This document shows positions 49,492 to 56,673 of a stretch of 64,000 nt of DNA, piece by piece. The stretch is taken from positions 4,447,825 through 4,511,824 of the forward strand of contig NZ_VLKF01000001.1 of assembly GCF_007994135.1 (NCBI RefSeq), given 5' to 3'. The first letter of the stretch is position 1; the number at the start of each line of letters is the position of its first letter. The stretch comes from Modestobacter roseus (GTDB taxonomy: Bacteria > Actinomycetota > Actinomycetes > Mycobacteriales > Geodermatophilaceae). The notes below the pieces were generated by a model, which had not been told where the DNA came from, did not search any database, and worked only from the letters and a program-made list of their open reading frames with translations. A program made the translations under genes and the position numbers.

Positions 49492-49791
49492 GTGGGTGAC
49501 GTGTCCGGTGACGTCTTCAAGGCGCTCGCCGATCCCACGCGCAGGGCGATCCTCGACGAGCTCACGGACCGGGACGGGCAGACGCTGTTCGAGCTCTGCG
49601 CCCGCCTCGCCACCAAGCACGGCCTGGGGTCGAGCAGGCAGGCGGTCTCGCAGCACGTCGGCGTCCTGACGTCGGCCGGTCTGGTGTCGACCAGGCGAGA
49701 GGGCCGCTACACGTTCCACCATCTCGACCCGGCACCGCTGCGCGAGCTGACGCGGCGGTGGACGGGTCCCCACCCGGAGGAGGACCGATGA
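49492..49791 (+). CDS. ArsR-family transcriptional regulator
   Basis: A 99-residue winged helix-turn-helix repressor (VFKALADPTRRAILDELTDRDGQTLFELC, SSRQAVSQHVGVLTSAGLVSTRREGRYTFHHLD). No cysteine metal site like CxC is visible in the recognition helix, so metal sensing is unlikely. The stop overlaps the VOC gene start (ATGA). An ideal operator lies within its own promoter. This type commonly controls a neighbouring small enzyme gene. Confidence 0.9.
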   Translation: MGDVSGDVFKALADPTRRAILDELTDRDGQTLFELCARLATKHGLGSSRQAVSQHVGVLTSAGLVSTRREGRYTFHHLDPAPLRELTRRWTGPHPEEDR

Positions 49792-50177
49792 GGATCACCA
49801 CGATGAGCGTGCTGGTCGACGACCAGGCCAGGGCGCTGCGCTTCTACACCGAGGTGCTGGGCTTCGTGACGAAGCAGGAGATCCCGCTCGGGGAGCACTC
49901 CTGGCTCACGGTGGCCTCGCCCGAGGACCCCGACGGCACCCAGATCTCGCTCGAACCGGACGAGCACCCGGCGGCGCGGCCGTTCAAGGAGGCGCTCGTC
50001 GCCGACGGCATCCCGTTCACGTCCTTCGGGGTCGACGATGTCGCGGCCGAGTACGAGCGGCTGACCGCCCTGGGTGTCCGGTTCACCCAGCCGCCGACCG
50101 ACATGGGGCCCGTCACGACGGCCGTCCTCGACGACACGTGCGGCAACCTCCTGCAGATCGCGGCGATGAAGGGCTGA
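49788..50177 (+). CDS. VOC family (glyoxalase-like) protein
   Basis: A 129-residue vicinal-oxygen-chelate protein with two beta-alpha-beta-beta-beta modules. The first ends with the metal-type motif around DGTQISLEPDEHP; the second has TTAVLDDTCGNLLQI. The N-terminus RITTMSVLVDDQARALRFYTEVLGF is typical of dioxygenase/fosfomycin-resistance-like members. It is co-translated with the ArsR regulator. The substrate is unknown. Confidence 0.88.
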   Translation: MRITTMSVLVDDQARALRFYTEVLGFVTKQEIPLGEHSWLTVASPEDPDGTQISLEPDEHPAARPFKEALVADGIPFTSFGVDDVAAEYERLTALGVRFTQPPTDMGPVTTAVLDDTCGNLLQIAAMKG

Positions 50178-50179
50178 CG

Positions 50180-51036
50180 TCACCGGAGGCCGGCGGCGAC
50201 CTCCTCGACCGCGGCGGCCAGCCGTCGTCGCGCCTCGGGGAGGTCCGCCGGTTCGCGCGCCGCGTGCACGAACCACCAGGCGCCGGAGAACAGCTGCCGC
50301 AGCCAGACGAACGGTGCGAGCTCGGCGTCGCCCACCGGGTCGGGCATCGCGTCCAGCGCCGCCCGGCCGTCGAGGCGGCCGGTGGTGCGCAGGCTGGCCA
50401 GGTCCCAGGCCCGCGGGCCGCGGGAGGTGTCCTCCAGGTCGGTCCAGCGCAGCCCGTCGCGCGTGACCAGGAGGTTCCCGGGGTGGGTGTCGCCGTGCAG
50501 CGTCATCTCGGGACCGGCCAACCGGGGACGCAGGGCGGTCGCCAGCTCGTCCACCTCGCGGAGCAGTGCGGGGTCCGCCCCCAGTTCGCTGCCGGAGTCG
50601 ACGAAGACGGCCAGGTCCGCCAGCGGCCGGTCCAGCGGTGAGCCGGTCCACAGCGGCGGCAGGGTCGCCAGCACCGCGTGCAGCTCGGCCAGCGCCCGGC
50701 CGGCCTGCTCCGCCGTCGGTCGATCCGGCGACACGTCGACATGTCGCCAGAACGACACGCTGAGCCCGTCGTGCTCGTGCGGGCCCGGCGGCAGCAGTCG
50801 AAGGACCCCGGTCTCCTCACCACTCGCAAGCTCGCGGCGAGCCTCGGACCGGGGCCGACAGGTGCCGGGCGCAGCAGCGGGGTGTGCACCGCGACCCGGG
50901 CCACCAGCGGGGCCGGGCGGAGGTGCACCACCGCGTTGACGCCCCAGGACAGCAGGGCGGGGCCCTCCACCCGGACGCCGTGCCGCCGGGCGACGGCGAC
51001 CGCGGCGGCGACCGCCTGGTCCGCCGAGGCGGTCAC
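50180..51036 (-). pseudogene. Aminoglycoside phosphotransferase-like kinase, frame disrupted at a dispersed repeat
   Basis: The N-terminal part (VTASADQAVAAAVAVARRHGV, LLSWGVNAVVHLRPAPLVARVAVHTPLLRP) is in one frame from a GTG at 51036. The kinase core (LPPGPHEHDGLSVSFWRHVDV, LHGDTHPGNLLVTRDGLRWTDLED) is in the next frame and ends at 50180. The switch falls in the 58-bp repeat at 50800-50857. The repeat itself can be read in the downstream frame (EARRELASGEETGVL), so either it broke the gene or it was absorbed into it and a one-base loss is separate. The HGDTHPGN and DLED catalytic motifs are intact. The GTG overlaps the thioesterase stop by 4 nt. Confidence 0.7.
50800..50857 (+). repeat. Dispersed repeat, copy C, inside a kinase gene
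   Basis: A 58-bp element with the same ends (GAAGGACCCC... CGGGGCCG) and core (CACCACTCGCAAGCTCGCGGCG) as copies A and B. It lies antisense within the phosphotransferase-like gene, at the point where the reading frame changes. Confidence 0.7.
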
Positions 51037-51437
51037 GCCGCCGGCAGCGGCACGTTCTGCAGCCGCACCTGCCCGCGGGCGACGACCTTGCCGTCGTCGG
51101 GGCGGGTGAGCGTGACCAGCCACAGCTGCAGCGTCCGGCCCTGCTGCACCGGCTCGGCGACGACGTCCAGCCGGCCGGCGGTCATCGGCCGGAGGAAGTC
51201 GGTGCTGTTGTTCACCCCGACCGCGAACTGCCCGCGCTCGGCGACGGCGGCGCTGGCCCCGACGCTGGCCGCGCCCTCGACGATCGTGCAGTACACGCCG
51301 CCGTGCACGACGCCCCAGGGCGTGTGGTGCTCCGGGCCGAGCTCGACGTGCCCGGCGACCCGGGTGCCGGTGACCTCGGTCAGCTGGAACCCGGTGGCCG
51401 CGACGAACGCGCTGGCGGCCGTCAGGTCCGGCGTCAC
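51033..51437 (-). CDS. PaaI-family hotdog thioesterase
   Basis: A 134-residue hotdog-fold protein. The helix motif HTPWGVVHGGVYCTIVEGAAS carries the HGG(V)Y catalytic region of PaaI-type acyl-CoA thioesterases, and NNSTDFLRPMTAGRLDVVAEPVQQGRTLQLW is the typical second half. The GTG at 51437 overlaps the VOC gene stop. It heads into the damaged phosphotransferase gene. The acyl-CoA substrate is unknown. Confidence 0.88.
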   Translation of the reverse strand: MTPDLTAASAFVAATGFQLTEVTGTRVAGHVELGPEHHTPWGVVHGGVYCTIVEGAASVGASAAVAERGQFAVGVNNSTDFLRPMTAGRLDVVAEPVQQGRTLQLWLVTLTRPDDGKVVARGQVRLQNVPLPAA

Positions 51438-51793
51438 GCGGCGTCCCAGACCAGGCAGAACGGGTGGCCGGCCGGGTCGGCGTAGACGCGGAAGTCCCCG
51501 CCGCCGCCGGGCAGCCGCCGCGCGCCCAGCTCGAGCACCTGGGGCTCGGCGGCGTCGATGTCGGCCACCCGGACGTCGAGGTGCATCTGCTGCGGGCGGG
51601 CCGGGTCCGGCCAGTCCGGTGGCTGGAGGTCCGGTGCCTGCTGGAAGGCGAGCCGGTACCCGGCGCCGGTGACGGTGACCCAGTCGTCGCCGGGGGAGCC
51701 GTGCACCTCCATGCCGAGCAGGCCGGCGTAGAAGGTCGCCAGGGCGTGGGCGTCGGGCGCGTCGATGACCATCGAGTGCAGCTGACCGATCAT
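51434..51793 (-). CDS. VOC family (glyoxalase-like) protein
   Basis: A 119-residue VOC protein starting MIGQLHSMVIDAPDAHALATFYAGLLGM. Its second module carries MHLDVRVADIDAAEPQVLELGA and the end DPAGHPFCLVW. Relatives are often annotated as dioxygenases without known substrate. The ATG at 51793 is the family start. It is translationally coupled to the thioesterase. A leftward operon VOC-thioesterase-kinase is likely. Confidence 0.87.
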   Translation of the reverse strand: MIGQLHSMVIDAPDAHALATFYAGLLGMEVHGSPGDDWVTVTGAGYRLAFQQAPDLQPPDWPDPARPQQMHLDVRVADIDAAEPQVLELGARRLPGGGGDFRVYADPAGHPFCLVWDAA

Positions 51794-51899
51794 GGCCGCA
51801 TCCTCCCCCGGGGGTCCGGGCGGCGACATCGGCGGTCCCGCCATCGGTCGCAGCACCCCGGCCGGTCGCCGCAGCCGGCCGTGCCGCACGATCGGGGGC

Positions 51900-52451
51900 A
51901 TGGCCGACGTCGCACCGTCCCTGGGCACGCTGAACTGGCTGCCCGCCGCCGAGCACCCCGAGCTGCTGGCCGCCCCCGTGGCCGCCGCCCTTCCGTCGCT
52001 GACCGGCCCGGCCTGGGTCGCCGCGATCGACGACGGCGCCGCCGACACCGCCGACTTCACCGACACCTACTCGGTGCCGCTGGCCGCCTCCGCCAACTGC
52101 GTCGTGGTCGCCGCCCGTCGGGCGGGCGAGACCACGCTGACCGCCTGCCTGGTGCTGGCCACGACGCGGGCCGACGTGAACGGGCTGGTCCGCCGGCACC
52201 TCGGGGCGCGCAAGGCGTCCTTCGCCCCGCAGGACGTCGCGGTCGCCGAGAGCGGCATGGCCTACGGGGGCATCACGCCCGTGGGGCTCCCGGCCGGGTG
52301 GCCGGTGCTGGTCGACGCCGCGGTGGCCGCCAGTGACCTGCTGGTGATCGGCTCGGGCACCCGGGGCAGCAAGCTCGCCGTGCCGGGTGCGGTGCTGGCC
52401 GGCCTCCCCGGCGCCGAGGTGCTCGAGGGGCTGGGGCAGCCGGTCGGTTGA
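51900..52451 (+). CDS. YbaK/EbsC-family aminoacyl-tRNA deacylase-like protein
   Basis: A 183-residue YbaK/ProX-domain protein. Motifs are SANCVVVAARR, CLVLATTRADVNGLVRRHLGARKASFAP, AVAESGMAYGGITPVGLPAGWPVLVD and the GSGTRGSKLAVP stretch. The conserved lysine and GGxxP features for hydrolysis of mischarged tRNA are present. This longer actinobacterial group may act on other substrates. The ATG at 51900 gives the family N-terminus. Confidence 0.85.
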   Translation: MADVAPSLGTLNWLPAAEHPELLAAPVAAALPSLTGPAWVAAIDDGAADTADFTDTYSVPLAASANCVVVAARRAGETTLTACLVLATTRADVNGLVRRHLGARKASFAPQDVAVAESGMAYGGITPVGLPAGWPVLVDAAVAASDLLVIGSGTRGSKLAVPGAVLAGLPGAEVLEGLGQPVG

Positions 52452-52474
52452 GCCGCCCGCCCTACGCTCGGGGT

Positions 52475-52651
52475 GTGACCGGACCCGACGACCAGCCCGT
52501 CGCCCAGCCTCCGCGCCCGGCCGTGCAGCCGTCCCGGCCCGAGCGGGCGCCGGACGACAGCGACGTCGGCTGGGGTGAGCGGCTGACCGACCCCGACGAC
52601 GCCGACCGCCGCTACCTGGAGGACCGCCCGCCGCACTGGGGCAGCGACTGA
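52475..52651 (+). CDS. Small conserved actinobacterial protein
   Basis: A 58-residue acidic protein, rich in Pro/Arg/Asp, ending DSDVGWGERLTDPDDADRRY then LEDRPPHWGSD. Very similar tails are recalled from many actinobacteria with no function known. TACGCT at 52463-52468 lies 6 nt before the GTG at 52475, indicating a leaderless mRNA and fixing this start; a TTG at 52448 overlapping the preceding stop is less likely. Confidence 0.7.
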   Translation: MTGPDDQPVAQPPRPAVQPSRPERAPDDSDVGWGERLTDPDDADRRYLEDRPPHWGSD

Positions 52652-52654
52652 AGC

Positions 52655-53065
52655 TCAGTGGCTGTCGGGCAGCCTGGTGGTGTCGGTGCCCTGCTGCGTG
52701 CGCAGCAGGTCGCGGATCTCGGTGAGCAGCTCGACCTGGGTCGGCAGGACCGGACCGGTCTCCTCGCCACGCGCCCGCTTCTGGAAGAGCCGCTTCATCG
52801 GCAGCACCACCACGAAGTAGATGACCGCGGCGGTCAGCACGAACGTGATCACCTGGTTGACGAAGGCGCCCCAGGTGAAGTCCTGACCGTCGATCTCGAC
52901 CGTGCCGCCCTGGACGCCGCCGCCACCGATCAGCCCGATCAGCGGTCGCAGGAACGACTCGGTGAACGACGTGACCACCGCGGTGAACGCGGTGCCGATC
53001 ACCACCGCGACGGCCAGGTCGACGACGTTCCCACGCAGCAGGAAGTCCTTGAAGCCCCTCAGCAT
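52655..53065 (-). CDS. mscL: Large-conductance mechanosensitive channel
   Basis: A 136-residue MscL that opens on membrane stretch to release osmolytes after hypo-osmotic shock. It begins MLRGFKDFLLRGNVVDLAVAVVIG, the conserved N-terminal helix and TM1. A periplasmic loop with GGVQGGTVEIDGQDFTWGAF, TM2 (VITFVLTAAVIYFVVVL) and a charged cytoplasmic helix follow. In mycobacteria mscL is also near the fmdB-galU region. It complements the betaine importer at 27-30 kb in osmotic balance. Confidence 0.96.
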   Translation of the reverse strand: MLRGFKDFLLRGNVVDLAVAVVIGTAFTAVVTSFTESFLRPLIGLIGGGGVQGGTVEIDGQDFTWGAFVNQVITFVLTAAVIYFVVVLPMKRLFQKRARGEETGPVLPTQVELLTEIRDLLRTQQGTDTTRLPDSH

Positions 53066-53110
53066 CGGTGCACCCCTCGGTCGGGCGGGGCGCCCGCGGC
53101 GGCCCCGCGG

Positions 53111-53746
53111 TCACGGCCGGCCGAGGGTAACGGTGAGCGTGCCGGTGGCCGCGGCAGCGGCGAGTCCGGCGGCCGTGTCGGGGTCGACGGCGAGCACCAG
53201 CAGCCCGGCGTCGCTCGTCAGCGGTCCGTCTCGGGCCGGGGGCGGGGTGGTGAGGACGAGCGCGTCGGCGGCGACGACCTCGACCGAGGGCTCGGCGCCG
53301 TCGTCGGCGGCGGCGGACAGCACGTCGACCCGGTCGCCGGGGCGGAGCAGGGTGGCGACCGCGAGGTCGGCGAGCCGCACCGGGGCGGCGACCTGGCCGT
53401 CGGGGGTCGCCGACCACAGGCCGGGCCCGATCAGCCGGACATCGGTGACGGGTTCCCCGGCGCGCACCGGGGACGCCAGCACCTGCCCGGTCAGCTCGTC
53501 CGGTTCAGCGGTGGCCCCGGCGGGCGCCGCGGTCTCGGGCAGCCGGGCGACGGCGAGCTCGCCGTCGGTCAGCACCGCGCCGGCCGGCAGGTCGACCGCG
53601 GCCACCACGACCGGCACGGTGACCGGGCCGGCCGGGGGCGACGGTGCCGGGCGGAGGGCCAGCACCAGCGCCAGCCCGGCGAGCGAGGCGGCGGCCACCT
53701 GACGGAGCAGGTGGACGGGGGAGCGCGGGTGGCGGAGGCGGATCAC
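53111..53746 (-). CDS. SAF-domain protein (CpaB/RcpC-like)
   Basis: A 211-residue protein with an N-terminal membrane helix (LLRQVAAASLAGLALVLAL) and an SAF domain (VTVPVVVAAVDLPAGAVLTDGELAVARLPE, VLASPVRAGEPVTDVRLI), as in the Flp-pilus assembly factor CpaB/RcpC. The distal half contains the RCPC-like LLRPGDRVDVLSAA. There are no other Tad/Flp pilus genes in the window, so a link to pili is uncertain. It lies between mscL and fmdB. Confidence 0.82.
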   Translation of the reverse strand: MIRLRHPRSPVHLLRQVAAASLAGLALVLALRPAPSPPAGPVTVPVVVAAVDLPAGAVLTDGELAVARLPETAAPAGATAEPDELTGQVLASPVRAGEPVTDVRLIGPGLWSATPDGQVAAPVRLADLAVATLLRPGDRVDVLSAAADDGAEPSVEVVAADALVLTTPPPARDGPLTSDAGLLVLAVDPDTAAGLAAAAATGTLTVTLGRP

Positions 53747-53796
53747 CTGCCCAGCGTCGCGCCGACTGGGCCGGGCGTCGCCGGTCGGCGCGAGAC

Positions 53797-53822
53797 TGTG
53801 GACCGGGCGGTCCGCTGTGGAC
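53797..53822. repeat. Paired TGTGGAC boxes, site 2
   Basis: Two TGTGGAC heptamers start 19 bp apart and the second is followed by GACG, as at 40696-40721. Here they lie about 50-75 bp upstream of the SAF-protein start, in inverted orientation relative to that gene. Confidence 0.5.
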
Positions 53823-53851
53823 GACGGGCGGCGGGAACCGGCCCGGTCAGC

Positions 53852-54181
53852 TCAGCTGGCGGCCTTGCTGCCCGAACCGGAGGTGGTGGTGCTCGGCGTC
53901 GTGGAGCCGCTGGAGCTGCTGGAGGAGCTGGAGTCGCCGCTCTTCGCCGTCGAGGTGCTCGTGGAGCTGCTGCTCCCGCCGTCCTTGCCGCTGCTGCCGC
54001 TGCGGCTGTCGGTCCGGTAGAAGCCCGAGCCCTTGAACACGACGCCGACCGAGCCGTAGACCTTGCGCACCGGCGCCCCGCACTCGGGGCAGGTGCTGAC
54101 CGCGGGGTCACTGAAGGACTGCACGCGCTCGAACTCGTGCTTGACCTCGGGGTTGGTGCAGACGTACTGGTAGGTGGGCAC
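53852..54181 (-). CDS. FmdB-family zinc-ribbon regulator-like protein
   Basis: A 109-residue protein starting MPTYQYVCTNP, then HEFERVQSFSDPAVSTCPECGAP and VGVVFKGSGFYRTD. The second zinc knuckle (CPEC) is intact, but the first has only one cysteine (YVCTNPEVKHEF) where a CxxC is usual, so zinc binding may be altered. The last 50 residues are a Ser/Thr/Gly-rich disordered tail. The GTG at 54181 starts the conserved region. In actinobacteria fmdB normally sits near 5-formyl-THF cyclo-ligase and galU; here those are 5 kb away or absent. Confidence 0.88.
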   Translation of the reverse strand: MPTYQYVCTNPEVKHEFERVQSFSDPAVSTCPECGAPVRKVYGSVGVVFKGSGFYRTDSRSGSSGKDGGSSSSTSTSTAKSGDSSSSSSSSGSTTPSTTTSGSGSKAAS

Positions 54182-54312
54182 GGTGCTGTGAGCTCCTCGT
54201 CTCGTGGCCGGGCTGGCACTCGGCCCCGGCGACTGCCAATGATGCGCTGCGCGAGGCCGCTCCGTCCACGCCGGACACCCGGAGCGGGAGAGTGCGCCGC
54301 GTCACACGGGGG

Positions 54313-55026
54313 TCAGCGCAGGTGGCGGAGGTAGGCCTCGGGGCCGGCGAGGAACTGCCGCCAGCTCTCGGTGAGCTCCAGGTCCGACCACACCGCCGGC
54401 CGCAGCCCCCACTCGCCCACCTCCAGCAGCGTGGCGCCCGGCAGCGCGGCCACGACGGGGGAGTGGGTGGCGATGACCACCTGGGCGCCCCGGTCCACCA
54501 GTGCGAGCAGGTGGGAGACCAGCGCCAGGCTGCCGCCGAAGGACAGCCCGGCGTCCGGCTCGTCGAGCAGGTAGACGCCCTTCCCGGTCGCCCGGCTGGT
54601 GAGCACCTCGAGGAACGCCTCGCCGTGGGACAGCTCGTGGAAGGTGCGGTCCCCGCCGACCGACTCCAGGTAGCTGTACAGGCCGTGCAGCGTCTCGTCG
54701 CGCAGGAAGTAGCCCCAGCGGGAGGCGCCGGGGCTGCGCTCGACCACCAGGCCGAGGGACTCCGGCTCGCTGGCCCGGGTGCGGTGCCGGACGTTGGCCG
54801 AGCCGCCCTCCGGGTTGAGCCCCAGCGTCACGGCCAGCAGCTCCATCACCGTCGACTTGCCCGACCCGTTCTCCCCGACCAGCACCAGCGCCCCGGCGGG
54901 CAGTTCGAGCCCCTCGTCGACCAGCTGGGCCACCGCCGGCACCGTCAGCGGCCAGCGGGACCGCTGCTCGGCGGGAGGCAGCGCGGTGCGGTCGGGCTTG
55001 ATCCGGCGGATCGGTCGCTGGTCCAC
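54313..55026 (-). CDS. Stand-alone ABC-type ATPase (AAA, SMC-like)
   Basis: A 237-residue soluble ATPase with Walker A VGENGSGKSTV (about 50-60), a signature-like HELSHGEAFLEVL, Walker B VYLLDEPDAGLS and switch IATHSPVVAALP. There is no membrane partner and no coiled coil, so it fits the small predicted ATPases (COG3910-like) of unknown role, perhaps in DNA repair or toxin-antitoxin contexts. The GTG at 55026 starts DQRPIRRIKPDR. It stands alone between fmdB and a palindrome cluster. Confidence 0.82.
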   Translation of the reverse strand: MDQRPIRRIKPDRTALPPAEQRSRWPLTVPAVAQLVDEGLELPAGALVLVGENGSGKSTVMELLAVTLGLNPEGGSANVRHRTRASEPESLGLVVERSPGASRWGYFLRDETLHGLYSYLESVGGDRTFHELSHGEAFLEVLTSRATGKGVYLLDEPDAGLSFGGSLALVSHLLALVDRGAQVVIATHSPVVAALPGATLLEVGEWGLRPAVWSDLELTESWRQFLAGPEAYLRHLR

Positions 55027-55080
55027 GCGGTGATCGTGCTCCTGCGGTACGACGAACGGGCGCCGTCCCCCTGCACCAAT

Positions 55081-55120
55081 GGGTGTCCTCCCGCACCAAC
55101 GTTGGTGCGGGAGGACACCC
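55081..55120. repeat. 40-bp perfect palindrome
   Basis: Two 20-nt arms (GGGTGTCCTCCCGCACCAAC and its complement) meet with no spacer. It lies between the ATPase gene start and the end of the carboxyltransferase gene, next to a second palindrome. It could be a terminator in either direction or a protein-binding site. Confidence 0.85.
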
Positions 55121-55144
55121 TTTGATCAGGTCACCTGATCAAAG
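55120..55144 (-). terminator. Palindrome after the carboxyltransferase gene
   Basis: CTTTGATCAGGT, one central C, then ACCTGATCAAAG: a 12-bp perfect stem of 25 bp total, unusually AT-rich for this genome. It lies 14 nt after the stop of the minus-strand carboxyltransferase gene and is the likely operon terminator. Confidence 0.75.
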
Positions 55145-55158
55145 CCCGGCGACCGGCG

Positions 55159-56673
55159 TCAGCGGCCGAGGTGGCGGTACCGGCGGGTGCGGCTGCGCAT
55201 CCGCTCCACGTCGTCGCGGCCCAGCAGCCCGGCGAGCTCCTCGGCGAGCACCCGACCCAGCCGGCGGCAGAACTCCTCCGGCTCGTCGGCGGCGTCCGGG
55301 CGCTCGGGCACCACCCGGTCGACGATCCCGGCGCGCCACAGGTCGGTGGCGCGCACGCCCTGCGACGCGGCCAGCTCGTCGGCCCGGTCGACGGTGCGGT
55401 GCACGATCGCCGAGGCGCCCTCGGGCGGCAGCGGCCCGAGCCAGCCGTTCGCCGTCGCCAGCACCCGGTCGGCCGGCACGAGGGCCAGCGCGCCACCGCC
55501 GGTGCCCTGGCCGAGCAGCACGGTGAGCGTGGGCGCGGAGAGCACCACCAGGTCCTGCAGGCAGCGGGCGATCTCCCCGGCCAGCCCGCCCTCCTCGGCC
55601 GCCGCGGACAGCGCCGCCCCGGGGGTGTCGATCAGGGTGAGCAGCGGCAGGCGCAGCTCGGCGGCCAGCCGCATGCCCCGCCGGGCCTCCCGCAGCGCCG
55701 CCGGCCCCAGCGGCGCGGTCAGCGACTGACCCCGCCGGTCCTGCCCGAGCACCACGCAGGGGGCGCCGCCGAAGCGGGCCAGCGCCAGCAGCAGCCCCGG
55801 GTCCTTCTCCCCGGCCCCGGTGCCCGACAGTGCGACGACGTCGGTGGCCGCGGTGCGCAGCAGCTGCCGCACGCCGGGCCGGTCGGTGCGCCGGGAGGCG
55901 GTGACCACCTGCCACGCCGTCCGGCCGTCCTCGGGGTCGTCGGCGTCGGTGCCGTCGCCGTCGACCGTGCCCTCGACGGCCGCACCGCGGTGCCAGGTCT
56001 CCCGGGCGGCCAGCACGCGCAGCGCCCGGTCGGCCACCTCGGCGACCTCCGCGTGCGGCACGACGCCGTCGATGACGCCGTGCTCGGCGAGGTTCTCCGA
56101 GGTCTGCACGCCCTCGGGGAACGGCTCGTCGTAGAGCGCGGAGAACACCCGCGGCCCGAGGAAGCCGATGGCCGCACCGGGCTCGGCGATCGTGACGTGA
56201 CCCAGGGAGCCCCAGGAGGCGAGCACCCCGCCGAAGGTGGGGTCGCGCAGGTAGACCAGGTACGGCAGCCCGGCCTCCTTGTGCCGGGCGATCGCCTGGG
56301 TGATGCCGATCATCTGCAGGAAGGCGACCGTCCCCTCCTGCATCCGGGTGCCCCCGGACACCGGGGCGGCCAGCAGCGGCAGGCCCTCGGCGGTGGCCCG
56401 CTCCACGGCGGTCATCAGCCGCTCGGCGGTGGCCACGCCGATCGAGCCGGCCAGGAAGCCGAACTCGCCGGCGACGACGGCCACCCGCCGGCCGCGCAGC
56501 AGCCCCTCCCCGGTCACCACCGCCTCGTCCTGACCGGTGCGCTCGGTGGCCCGGGCCAGCTCACGGGCGTAGTCGTCGTCCACCTGCCGCGGCGGCACCG
56601 GGGTGTCCCAGCTGCGCCACGACCCGGCGTCCAGCACCAGGTCGCGCAGCGCGCGGGCGTCCAGCCGGGTCAC
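55159..56673 (-). CDS. Fused acyl-CoA carboxyltransferase (AccD-AccA type, AccD3-like)
   Basis: A 504-residue protein with a beta-type carboxyltransferase half (about 40-240; SGGTRMQEGTVAFLQMIG, GPRVFSALYDEPFPEGVQTSE, NLAEHGVIDGVV) and an alpha-type half (about 265-490; LLTLIDTPGAALSAAAEEGG, GQGTGGGALALVPADRVLA, PPEGASAIVHR). No zinc finger precedes the first half. It resembles mycobacterial AccD3. No biotin carboxylase or carrier is adjacent. As the last gene of an operon with a CoA-transferase and a MatC carrier, it may act on a dicarboxyl-CoA such as malonyl-CoA. GTGA overlap at the start. Confidence 0.88.
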   Translation of the reverse strand: MTRLDARALRDLVLDAGSWRSWDTPVPPRQVDDDYARELARATERTGQDEAVVTGEGLLRGRRVAVVAGEFGFLAGSIGVATAERLMTAVERATAEGLPLLAAPVSGGTRMQEGTVAFLQMIGITQAIARHKEAGLPYLVYLRDPTFGGVLASWGSLGHVTIAEPGAAIGFLGPRVFSALYDEPFPEGVQTSENLAEHGVIDGVVPHAEVAEVADRALRVLAARETWHRGAAVEGTVDGDGTDADDPEDGRTAWQVVTASRRTDRPGVRQLLRTAATDVVALSGTGAGEKDPGLLLALARFGGAPCVVLGQDRRGQSLTAPLGPAALREARRGMRLAAELRLPLLTLIDTPGAALSAAAEEGGLAGEIARCLQDLVVLSAPTLTVLLGQGTGGGALALVPADRVLATANGWLGPLPPEGASAIVHRTVDRADELAASQGVRATDLWRAGIVDRVVPERPDAADEPEEFCRRLGRVLAEELAGLLGRDDVERMRSRTRRYRHLGR

